This document shows, piece after piece, positions 23,473-35,300 of a DNA stretch of 64,000 bases. The notes under the pieces were generated by a model. The model did not search any database. It was not told the DNA's origin and saw only the letters and a list, made by a program, of their open reading frames with translations. Each line of letters begins with the position of its first letter. The first letter of the stretch is position 1. The DNA lies in assembly GCF_000003605.2 (NCBI RefSeq), contig NW_003116181.1, positions 1-64,000 on the forward strand, read 5' to 3'. The translations under genes and the position numbers were made by a program. Source of the stretch: Saccoglossus kowalevskii. Taxonomy: Eukaryota; Hemichordata; Enteropneusta; Harrimaniidae.

Positions 23473-25009
23473 CTAGATTAGTAGAATGCTAGTATTCGAA
23501 TGCGACACTAGTACAGTGGAATGATGCTCTTCTAATGTAACACTAGATTAGTAGAATGCTAGTATTCGAATGCGACACTAGTACAGTGGAATGATGCTCT
23601 TCTAATGTAACAATAGTTTGGTAGAATGCTAGTCTTCTTATGTGACACTAGTAAAGTGGAATAATGCTCTTCTAATGTAACACTAGATTAGTAGAATGCT
23701 AGTCGTCTAATGCGACACTAGTACAGTGGAATCTTAGTCTTCTAATGCGACACTAGAATAGTAGAATGCTAGTCTTCTAATGCGACACTAGTACAGTGGA
23801 ATGATGCTCTTCTAATGTAACGCTAGATTAGTAGAATGCTAGTCTTCTAATGCGACACTAGTACAGTGTAATGAGGCTCTTCTAATGTAACACTAGATTA
23901 GTATAATGCTAGTCGTCTAATACGACACTAGTTCAGTGGAATCATAGTCTTCTAATGTAATACTAGATTAGTAGAATGCCAGTCTTCTAATGCGACACTA
24001 GTACAGTGAAATGATGCTCTTCTAATGTAACACTAGATTAGTAGAATGCTAGTCTTCTAATGCGACACTAGTACAATGGAATGAGGCTCTTCTAATGTAA
24101 CACTAGATTAGAAGAATGCTAGTCTTCTAATCCGACACTAGTACAGTGGAATGATGCTCTAATGTAACACTAGATTAGTATAATGCTAGTCTTCTAATGC
24201 GACACAAGTACAGTGGAATGACGCTCTTCTAATGTAACACTAGATTAGTATAATGCTAGTCTTCTAATGCGACACTAGTACAGTGGAATCTTAGTCTTCT
24301 AATGCGACACTAGAATAGTAGAATGCTAGTCTTTTAATGCGACACTAGTACAGTGGAACGATGCTCTTCTAATGTAACACTAGATTACTCGAATACTAGT
24401 CTTCTAATGCGACACTAGTACAGTGGAATGATGCTCTTCTAATGTAACACTAGATTAATATAATGCTAGTCTTTTAATGCGACACTAGTACAGTGGAATG
24501 ATGCTCTTCTAATGTAACACTAGATTAATATAATGCCAGTCGTCTAATGCGACACTAGTTCAGTGGAATCATAGTCTTCTAATGTAATACTAGAATAGTA
24601 GAATGCTAGTCTTTTAATGCGACACTAGTACAGTGGAACGATGCTCTTCTAATGTAACACTAGATTAGTAGAATGCCAGTCTTCTAATGCGACACTAGTA
24701 CAGTGGAATGATGCTCTTCTAATGTAACACTAGATTAATAGAATGCTAGTCGTCTAATGCGACACTAGTTCAGTGGAATCATAGTCTTCTAATGTAACAC
24801 TAGATTAGTAGAATGCTAGTATTCGAATGCGACACTAGTACAGAGGAATGATGCTCTTCTAATGTAACACTAGATTAGTAGAATGCTAGTATTCGAATGC
24901 GACACTAGTACAGTGGAATGATGCTCTTATAATGTAACAATAGATTGGTAGAATGCTAGTCTTCTAATGCGACACTAGTACAGTGGAATCTTAGTCTTCT
25001 AATGCGACA
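23473..25009. repeat. Type IV composite block, copy 3
   Basis: V', V', ATAGTTTGG with AAAG, TCGTC with CTTAG, CTAGAATAG ending AACG (23753), GTGTAATGAGG (23823), TTAGTATA with TACGACA, GCCAG, ACAATGG, a 67-bp TTAGAAG unit with TCCGACA (24103), CACAAG, CTTAG, S, a unit with TTACTCGAATACTAG (24380), then R-S-T-U-V'-V'. The AACG, TCCGACA and ACTCG variants recur in the same order at 63228-64000. Confidence 0.88.
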
Positions 25010-27908
25010 CTAGAATAGTAGAATGCTAGTCTTCTAATGCGACACTAGTACAGTGGAATGATGCTCTAATGTAACACTAGATTAGTATAATGCTAGTCTT
25101 CTAATGCGACACTAGTAAAGTGGAATGATGCTCTTCTAATGTAACACTAGATTAGTAGAATGCTAATCGTCTAATGCGACACTAGTTCAGTGGAATCATA
25201 GTCTTCTAATGTACCACTAGATTAGTAGAATGCTAGTCTTCTAATGCGACACTAGTACAGTGGAATGATGCTCTTCTAAAGTAACACTAGATTAGTATAA
25301 TGCTAGTCTTCTAATGCGACACTAGTAAAGTGGAATGATGCTCTTCTAATGTAACACTAGATTAGTAGAATGCTAATCGTCTAATGCGACACTAGTTCAG
25401 TGGAATCATAGTCTTCTAATGTAACACTAGATTAGTAGAATGCTAGTCTTCTAATGCGACACTAGTACAGTGGAATGATGCTCTTCTAATGTAACACTGG
25501 ATTAGTATAATGCTAATTTCCTAATGCGACAATAGTACAGTGGTATGATGCTTTTCTAATGTAACACTAGATCAGTAGAATGCTAGTCTCCTAATGCAAC
25601 ACTAGTACAGTGGAATGAGGCTCTTCTAATGTAACACTAGATTAGTAGAATGCTAGTCTTCTAATGCGACACTAGTACAGTGGAATGATGCTCTTCTAAT
25701 GTAACACTAGATTAGTAGAATGTTAGTATTCTAATGCGACACGAGTACAGTGGAATGATGCTCTTCTAATGTAACACTAGATTAGTAGAATGCTAGTCTT
25801 CTAATGCGACACTAGTGCAGTGGAATGATGCTCTTCTAATGTAACACTAGTTTAGTAGAATGCTAGTATTCAAATGCGACACTAGTACAGTGGAATGATG
25901 CTCTTCTAATGTAACAATAGATTAGTAGAATGCTAGTATTCAAATGCGACACTAGTACAGTGGAATGATGCTCTTCTAATGTAACAATAGATTAGTAGAA
26001 TGCTAGTCTTCTAATGCGACACTAGTACAGTGGAATGATGCTCTTTCTAATGTAACACTAGATTAATATAATGCTAGTCGTCTAATGCGACACTAGTTAA
26101 GTGGAATCATAGTCTTCTAATGTAATACTAGAATAGTAGAATGCTAGTCTTTTAATGCGACACTAGTACAGTGGAATGATGCTCTTCTAATGTAACACTA
26201 GATTAGTATAATGCTAGTCTTCTAATGCGACACTAGTAAAGTGGAATGATGCTCTTCTAATGTAACACTAGATTAGTAGAATGCTAATCGTCTAATGCGA
26301 CACTAGTTCAGTGGAATCATAGTCTTCTAATGTAACACTAGATTAGTATAATGCTAGTCTTCTAATGCGACACTAGTACAGTGGAACGATGCTCTTCTAA
26401 TGTAACACTAGATTAGTAGAAGGCTAGTATTCAAATGCGACACTAGTACAGTGGAATGATGCTCTTCTAATGTAACACTAGTTTATTAGAATGCTAGTCT
26501 TCTAATGCGACACTAGTACAGTGGAATGATGCTCTTCTAATGTAACACTAGATTAGTAGAAGGCTAGTCTTCTAATGTAACACTAGTTTAGTAGAATGCT
26601 AGTCTTCTAATGCGACACTAGTACAGTGGAATGATGCTCTTCTAATGTAACACTAGATTAGTAGAAGGCTAGTATTCAAATGCGACACTAGTACAGTGTA
26701 ATGATGCTCTTCTAATGTAACAATAGATTGGTAGAATGCTAGTCTTCTAATGGGACACTAGTGCAGTGGAATGATGCTCTTCTAATGTAACACTACATTA
26801 GTATAATGCTAGTCTTCTAATGCGACACTAGTACAGTGGAACGATGCTCTTCTAATGTAACACTAGATTAGTAGAAGGCTAGTATTCAAATGCGACACTA
26901 GTACAGTGGAACGATGCTCTTCTAATGTAACACTAGATTAGTAGAATGCCAGTCTTCTAATGCGACACTAGTACAGTGGAATGATGCTCTTCTAATGTAA
27001 CACTAGATTAATAGAATGCTAGTCGTCTAATGCGACACTAGTTCAGTGAAATCATAGTCTTCTAATGTAACACTAGATTAGTAGAATGCTAGTATTCGAA
27101 TGCGACACTAGTACAGTGGAATGATGCTCTTCTAATGTAACACTAGATTAGTAGAATGCTAGTATTCGAATGCGACACTAGTACAGTGGAATGATGCTCT
27201 TATAATGTAACAATAGATTGGTAGAATGCTAGTCTTCTAATGCGACACTAGTACAGTGGAATCTTAGTCTTCTAATGCGACACTAGAATAGTAGAATGCT
27301 AGTCTTCTAATGCGACACTAGTACAGTGGAAAGATGCTCTAATGTAACACTAGATTAGTATAATGCTAGTCTTCTAATGCGACACTAGTAAAGTGGAAGA
27401 TGCTCTTCTAATGTAACACTAGATTAGTAGAATGCTAATCGTCTAATGCGACACTAGTTCAGTGGAATCATAGTCTTCTAATGTAACACTAGATTAGTAG
27501 AATGCTAGTCTTCTAATGCGACACTAGTACAGTGGAATGATGCTCTTCTAAAGTAACACTAGATTAGTATAATGCTAGTCTTCTAATGCGACACTAGTAA
27601 AGTGAAATGATGCTCTTCTAATGTAACACTAGATTAGTAGAATGCTAATCGTCTAATGCGACACTAGTTCAGTGGAATCATAGTCTTCTAATGTAACACT
27701 AGATTAGTAGAATGCTAGTCTTCTAATGCGACACTAGTACAGTGGAATGATGCTCTTCTAATGTAACACTGGATTAGTATAATGCTAGTTTCCTAATGCG
27801 ACAATAGTACAGTGGTATGATGCTTTTCTAATGTAACACTAGATCAGTAGAATGCTAGTCTCCTAATGCAACACTAGTACAGTGGAATGATGCTCTTCTA
27901 ATGTAACA
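25010..27908. repeat. Type II mosaic block with two J2/J3/G1/G2 cassettes
   Basis: Cassette copies at 25010-25706 and 27283-27908 enclose Y-Z-K-X units, a 71-bp X unit (25987-26057), a two-unit R-S island of type I (26058-26197), and a J2-J3-O-W-K'-half-K-W-N-O-W-T-U run. The J2 unit at 27350 is 69 bp (GTGGAAGATG). J3 at 25147 ends GTACCA, also seen at 62598. Confidence 0.86.
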
Positions 27909-30900
27909 CTAGATTAGTAGAATGCTAGTCTTCTAATGCGACACTAGTACAGTGGAATATAGTCTTCTAATGCGACACTAGAATAGTAGAATGCTAGTCT
28001 TCTAATGCGACACTAGTACAGTGGAACTTATGATGATCCCAATGTAACACCAGATTAGTAGAATGCTGGTCTTCTAATGCGACACTAGTACAGTTGAATG
28101 AGACTCTTCTAATGTAACACTAGATTAGTATAATGCCAGTCTTCTAATGCGACACTAGTACAGTTGAATGAGACTCTTCTAATGTAACACTAGATTAGTA
28201 TAATGCTAGTCTTCTAATGCGACACTAGTACAGTTGAATGAGACTCTTCTAATGTAACACTAGATTAGTAGAATGCTAGTCTTCTAATGCGACACTAGTA
28301 CAGTGGAATGATGGTCTAATGTAAAACTAGATTAGTAGAATGCTAGTCTTCAAATGCGACACTAGTACAGTGGAATGATACTCTTCTAATGTAACAATAA
28401 ATTAGTAGAATTCTAGTCTTCTAATGCGACACTAGTACAGTGGAATGATGCTTTTAATGTAACAATAAATAAGTAGAATGCTAGTCTTCTAATGCGACAT
28501 TAGTGCAGTGGAATGATGCTCTTCTAATGTAACACTAGATTAGTAGAATGCTAGTCTTCTAATGCGACACTAGTACAGTGGAATGAGGCTCTTCTAATGT
28601 AACACTAGATTAGTATAATGCTAGTCGTCTAATGCGACACTAGTTCAGTGGAATCATAGTCTTCTAATGTAATACTAGATTAGTAGAATGCCAGTCTGCT
28701 AATGCGACACTAGTACAGTGAAATGATGCTCTTCTAATGTAACACTAGATTAGTATCCTGCTAGTTTTCTAATGCGACACTAGTACAATGGAATGATGCT
28801 CTTCTAATGTAACACTAGATTAGTAGAATGCTAGTCTTCTAATGCGACACTAGTACAGTGGAATGATGCTCTTCTAATGTAATAATATATTAGTATAATG
28901 CTAGTCTTCTGATGCGACACTAGTACAGTGGAATGATGCTCTAATGTAACACTAGATTAGTATAATTCTAGTCTTCTAATGCGACACTAGTACAGTGGAA
29001 TATTAGTCTTCTAATGCGACACTAGAATAGTAGAATGCTAGTCTTCTAATGCGACACTAGTACAGTGGAACTTATGATGATCCAATGTAACACCAGATTA
29101 GTAGAATGCTGGTCTTCTAATGCGACACTAGTACAGTTGAATGAGACTCTTCTAATGTAACACTAGATTAGTATAATGCCAGTCTTCTAATGCGACACTA
29201 GTACAGTTGAATGAGACTCTTCTAATGTAACACTAGATTAGTATAATGCTAGTCTTCTAATGCGACACTAGTACAGTTGAATGAGACTCTTCTAATGTAA
29301 CACTAGATTAGTAGAATGCTAGTCTTCTAATGCGACACTAGTACAGTGGAATGATGGTCTAATGTAAAACTAGATTAGTAGAATGCTAGTCTTCAAATGC
29401 GACACTAGTACAGTGGAATGATACTCTTCTAATGTAACAATTAATTAGTAGAATTCTAGTCTTCTAATGCGACACTAGTACAGTGGAATGATGCTCTTCT
29501 AATGTAACAATAAATAAGTAGAATGCTAGTCTTCTAATGCGACATTAGTGCAGTGGAATGATGCTCTTCTAATGTAACACTAGATTAGTAGAATGCTAGT
29601 CTTCTAATGCGACACTAGTACAGTGGAATGAGGCTCTTCTAATGTAACACTAGATTAGTATAATGCTAGTCATCTAATGCGACACTAGTTCAGTGGAATC
29701 ATAGTCTTCTAATGTAATACTAGATTAGTAGAATGCCAGTCTGCTAATGCGACACTAGTACAGTGAAATGATGCTCTTCTAATGTAACACTAGATTAGTA
29801 GAATGCTAGTCTTCTAATGCGACACTAGTACAATGGAATGAGGCTCTTCTAATGTAACACTAGATTAGAAGAATGCTAGTCTTCTAATGCGACACTAGTA
29901 CAGTGGAATGATGCTCTTCTAATGTAATAATATATTAGTATAATGCTAGTTTTCTAATGCGACACTAGTACAGTGGAATGATGCTGTAATGTAACACTAG
30001 ATTAGTATAATGCTAGTTTTCTAATGCGACACTAGTACAGTGGAATGAGACTCTTCTAATGTAACACTAGATTAGTATAATTCTAGTCTTCTAATGCGAC
30101 ACTAGTACAGTGGAATATTAGTCTTCTAATGCGACACTAGAATAGTAGAATGCTAGTCTTCTAATGCGACACTAGTACAGTGGAACTTATGATGCTCCAA
30201 TGTAACACCAGATTAGTAGAATGCTGGTCTTCTAATGCGACACTAGTACAGTTGAATGAGACTCTTCTAATGTAACACTAGATTAGTATAATGCCAGTCT
30301 TCTAATGCGACACTAGTACAGTTGAATGAGACTCTTCTAATGTAACACTAGATTAGTATAATGCTAGTCTTCTAATGCGACACTAGTACAGTTGAATGAG
30401 ACTCTTCTAATGTAACACTAGATTAGTAGAATGCTAGTCTTCTAATGCGACACTAGTACAGTGGAATGATGCTCTAATGTAACACTAGATTAGTAGAATG
30501 CTAGTCTTCAAATGCGACACTAGTACAGTGGAATGATACTCTTCTAATGTAACAATAAATTAGTAGAATTCTAGTCTTCTAATGCGACACTAGTACAGTG
30601 GAATGATGCTCTTCTAATGTAACAATAAATAAGTAGAATGCTAGTCTTCTAATGCGACACTAGTGCAGTGGAATGATGCTCTTCTAATGTAACACTAGAT
30701 TAGTAGAATGCTAGTCTTCTAATGCGACACTAGTACAGTGGAATGAGACTCTTCTAATGTAACACTAGATTAGTATAATGCTAGTCGTCTAATGCGACAC
30801 TAGTTCAGCGGAATCATAGTCTTCTAATGTAATACTAGATTAGTAGAATGCCAGTCTTCTAATGCGACACTAGTACAGTGAAATGATGCTCTTCTAATGT

Positions 30901-31044
30901 AACACGAGATTAGTAGAATGCTAGTCTTCTAATGCGACACTAGTACAATGGAATGAGGCTCTTCTAATGTAACACTAGATTAGAAGAATGCTAGTCTTCT
31001 AATGCGACACTAGTACAGTGGAATGATGCTCTTCTAATGTAACA
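27909..31044. repeat. Type III block (about 1.05-1.12 kb higher-order repeat)
   Basis: Three successive copies of a 15-16 unit repeat starting at the CCAGATTAG unit: 28050-29092 (1,043 bp, 15 units), 29093-30207 (1,115 bp, 16 units) and 30208-31044 (837 bp, 12 units, cut short). Each starts with a GCTGGTC unit, then two TTAGTATA units; all three carry GTTGAATGAGACTC. Each full copy ends with a CTAGAATAG unit whose B half reads GGAACTTATGATG. AATAAATTAG and AATAAATAAG units lie in the middle. The leading units 27909 (69 bp) and 27978 (72 bp) are the tail of a preceding, mostly missing copy. Confidence 0.91.
28050..29092. repeat. Reference type III 15-unit repeat
   Basis: Unit starts: 28050 (CCAGATTAG, GCTGGTC), 28120 (GCCAG), 28190, 28260 (67 bp, GATGGTCTAATG), 28327 (CTTCAAATG, GATACTC), 28397 (68 bp, ATAAATTAG, ATTCTAG), 28465 (ATAAATAAG, GACATTAG), 28535 (GAGG), 28605 (TCGTC, CATAG), 28675 (GCCAGTCTGC, GTGAAATG), 28745 (TAGTATCCTG, ACAATGG), 28815, 28885 (67 bp, ATATATTAG), 28952 (GAATATTAG with GCGACA), 29022 (71 bp, GGAACTTATGATG). 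Units 28535-28814 correspond to the core of type IV. Confidence 0.9.
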
Positions 31045-32304
31045 CTAGATTAATATAATGCTAGTCGTCTAATGCGACACTAGTTAAGTGGAATCATAGT
31101 CTTCTAATGTAATACTAGAATAGTAGAATGCTAATCTTTTAATGCGACACTAGTACAGTGGAACGATGCTCTTCTAATGTAACACTAGATTAGTAGAATG
31201 CTAGTCTTCTAATGGGACACTAGTGCAGTGGAATGATGCTCTTCTAATGTAACACTAGATAAGTATAATGCTAGTCTTCTAATGCGACACTAGTACAGTG
31301 GAATGATGCTCTTCTAATGTAACACTAGATTAATATAATGCTAGTCGTCTAATGCGACACTAGTTAAGTGGAATCATAGTCTTCTAATGTAATACTAGAA
31401 TAGTAGAATGCTAATCTTTTAATGCGACACTAGTACAGTGGAACGATGCTCTTCTAATGTAACACTAGATTAGTAGAATGCTAGTATTCGAGTGCGACAC
31501 TAGTACAGTGGAATGATGCTCTTCTAATGTAACACTAGATTAGTAGAATGCTAGTCTTCTAATGGGACACTAGTGCAGTGGAATGATGCTCTTCTAATGT
31601 AACACTAGATAAGTATAATGCTAGTCTTCTAATGCGACACTAGTACAGTGGAATGATGCTCTTCTAATGTAACACTAGATTAATATAATGCTAGTCGTCT
31701 AATGCGACACTAGTTAAGTGGAATCATAGTCTTCTAATGTAATACTAGAATAGTAGAATGCTAATCTTTTAATGCGACACTAGTACAGTGGAACGATGCT
31801 CTTCTAATGTAACACTAGATTAGTAGAATGCTAGTATTCGAGTGCGACACTAGTACAGTGGAATGATGCTCTTCTAATGTAACACTAGATTAGTAGAATG
31901 CTAGTCTTCTAATGGGACACTAGTGCAGTGGAATGATGCTCTTCTAATGTAACACTAGATAAGTATAATGCTAGTCTTCTAATGCGACACTAGTACAGTG
32001 GAATGATGCTCTTCTAATGTAACACTAGATTAATATAATGCTAGTCGTCTAATGCGACACTAGTTCAGTGGAATCATAGTCTTCTAATGTAATACTAGAA
32101 TAGTAGAATGCTAGTCTTTTAATGCGACACTAGTACAGTGGAACGATGCTCTTCTAATGTAACACTAGATTAGTAGAATGCCAGTCTTCTAATGCGACAC
32201 TAGTACAGTGGAATGATGCTCTTCTAATGTAACACTAGATTAATAGAATGCTAGTCGTCTAATGCGACACTAGTTCAGTGGAATCATAGTCTTCTAATGT
32301 AACA
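31045..32304. repeat. Type I block with local 4- and 5-unit repeats
   Basis: Order R-S-P-Q-R-S-V-P-Q-R-S-V-P-Q-R-S-T-U. The first three S units (31115, 31395, 31745) carry the private variant GCTAATCTTTT; successive ones are 280 and 350 bp apart because T and U (and first also V) are missing. The fourth S (32095) has the usual GCTAGTCTTTT and is followed by normal T and U. A shortened repeat that deleted T-U was therefore amplified locally after the variant arose. Confidence 0.91.
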
Positions 32305-35300
32305 CTAGATTAGTAGAAGGCTAGTATTCAAATGCGACACTAGTACAGTGGAACGATGCTCTTCTAATGTAACACTAGATTAGTAGAAGGCTAGTATTCA
32401 AATGCGACACTAGTACAGTGGAATGATGCTCTTCTAATGTAACAATAGATTAGTAGAATGCTAGTCTTCTAATGCGACACTAGTACAGTGGAATGATGCT
32501 CTTCTAATGTAACACTAGATTAGTAGAATGCTAGTCTTCTAATACGACACTAGTGCAGTGGAATGATGCTCTTCTAATGTAACACTAGTTTATTAGAATG
32601 CTAGTCTTCTAATGCGACACTAGTACAGTGGAATGATGCTCTTCTAATGTAACACTAGATTAGTAGAAGGCTAGTCTTCTAATGTAACACAAGTTTAGTA
32701 GAATGCTAGTCTTCTAATGCGACACTAGTACAGTGGAATAATGCTCTTCTAATGTAACACTAGATTAGTAGAAGGCTAGTATTCAAATGCGACACTAGTA
32801 CAGTGTAATGATGCTCTTCTAATGTAACAATAGATTGGTAGAATGCTAGTCTTCTAATGGAACACTAGTGCAGTGGAATGATGCTCTTCTAATGTAACAC
32901 TAGATTAGTATAATGCTAGTCTTCTAATGCGACACTAGTACAGTGGAACGATGCTCTTCTAATGTAACACTAGATTAGTAGAAGGCTAGTATTCAAATGC
33001 GACACTAGTACAGTGGAATGATGCTCTTCTAATGTAACAATAGATTAGTAGAATGCTAGTCTTCTAATGCGACACTAGTACAGTGGAATGATGCTCTTCT
33101 AATGTAACACTAGATTAGTAGAATGCTAGTCTTCTAATGCGACACTAGTGCAGTGGAATGATGCTCTTCTAATGTAACACTAGTTTAGTAGAATGCTAGT
33201 CTTCTAATGCGACACTAGTACAGTGGAATGATGCTCGTCTAATGTAACACTAGATTAGTAGAAGGCTAGTATTCAAATGCGACACTAGAACAGTGGAATG
33301 ATGCTCTTCTAATGTAACAAAAGATTAGTAGAATGCTAGTCTTCTAATGCGACACTAGTGCAGTGGAATGATGCTCTTCTAATGTAACACTAGTTTAGTA
33401 GAATGCTAGTCTTCTAATGCGACACTAGTACAGTGGAATGATGCTCGTCTAATGTAACACTAGATTAGTAGAAGGCTAGTATTCAAATGCGACACTAGTA
33501 CAGTGGAATGATGCTCTTCTAATGTAACAATAGATTAGTAGAATGCTAGTCTTCTAATGCGACACTAGTACAGTGGAATGATGCTCGTCTAATGTAACAC
33601 TAGATTAGTAGAAGGCTAGTCTTCTAATGCGACACTAGTGCAGTGGAATGATGCTCTTCTAATGTAACACTAGTTTAGTAGAATGCTAGTCTTCTAATGC
33701 GACACTAGTACAGTGGAATGATGCTCTTCTAATGTAACACTAGATTATAGAATGCTAGTCTTCTAATACGACACTAGTACAGTGGAATGATGCTTTTCTA
33801 ATGTAACACTAGATCAGTAGAATGCTAGTCTCCTAATGCAACACTAGTACAGTGGAATGATGCTCTTCTAATGTAACACTAGATTAGTAGAATGTTAGTA
33901 TTCTAATGCGACACTTGTACAGTGGAATGATGCTCTTCTAATGTAACACTAGATTAGTAGAATGCTAGTCTTCTAATGCGACACTAGTGCAGTGGAATGA
34001 TGCTCTTCTAATGTAACACTAGATTAGTAGAAGGCTAGTCTTCTAATGCGACACTAGTGCAGTGGAATGATGCTCTTCTAATGTAACACTAGTTTAGTAG
34101 AATGCTAGTCTTCTAATGCGACACTAGTACAGTGGAATGATGCTCGTCTAATGTAACACTAGATTAGTAGAAGGCTAGTATTCAATTGCGACACTAGTAC
34201 AGTGGAATGATGCTCTTCTAATGTAACAATAGATTAGTAGAATGCTAGTCTTCTAATGCGACACTAGTACAGTGGAATGATGCTCGTCTAATGTAACACT
34301 AGATTAGTAGAAGGCTAGTCTTCTAATGCGACACTAGTGCAGTGGAATGATGCTCTTCTAATGTAACACTAGTTTAGTAGAATGCTAGTCTTCTAATGCG
34401 ACACTAGTACAGTGGAATGATGCTCTTCTAATGTAACACTAGATTATAGAATGCTAGTCTTCTAATACGACACTAGTACAGTGGAATGATGCTCTTCTAA
34501 AGTAACACTAGATTAGTATAATGCTAGTCTTCTAATGCGACACTAGTAAAGTGGAATGATGCTCTTCTAATGTAACACTAGATTAGTAGAATGCTAATCG
34601 TCTAATGCGACACTAGTTCAGTGGAATCATAGTCTTCTAATGTAACACTAGATTAGTATAATGCTAGTCTTCTAATGCGACACTAGTACAGTGGAACGAT
34701 GCTCTTCTAATGTAACACTAGATTAGTAGAAGGCTAGTATTCAAATGCGACACTAGTACAGTGGAATGATGCTCTTCTAATGTAACACTAGTTTATTAGA
34801 ATGCTAGTCTTCTAATGCGACACTAGTACAGTGGAATGATGCTCTTCTAATGTAACACTAGATTAGTAGAAGGCTAGTCTTCTAATGTAACACTAGTTTA
34901 GTAGAATGCTAGTCTTCTAATGCGACACTAGTACAGTGGAATGATGCTCTTCTAATGTAACACTAGATTAGTAGAAGGCTAGTATTCAAATGCGACACTA
35001 GTACAGTGTAATGATGCTCTTCTAATGTAACAATAGATTGGTAGAATGCTAGTCTTCTAATGGGACACTAGTGCAGTGGAATGACGCTCTTCTAATGTAA
35101 CACTACATTAGTATAATGCTAGTCTTCTAATGCGACACTAGTACAGTGGAACGATGCTCTTCTAATGTAACACTAGATTAGTAGAAGGCTAGTATTCAAA
35201 TGCGACACTAGTACAGTGGAACGATGCTCTTCTAATGTAACACTAGATTAGTAGAATACCAGTCTTCTAATGCGACACTAGTACAGTGGAATGATGCTCT

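Noticed and set aside
28010-28060. Foreign insertion at GGAACTTATGATGATCCC
   Set aside because: The change is only a few bases within one B half (36-37 bp) and recurs at the end of each type III copy (29065, 30180, 42912, 43957), so it is a satellite variant.
28390-28475. AATAAA polyadenylation signals in type III units
   Set aside because: They arise from single-base variants of the start of the satellite unit, with no transcript or gene context.
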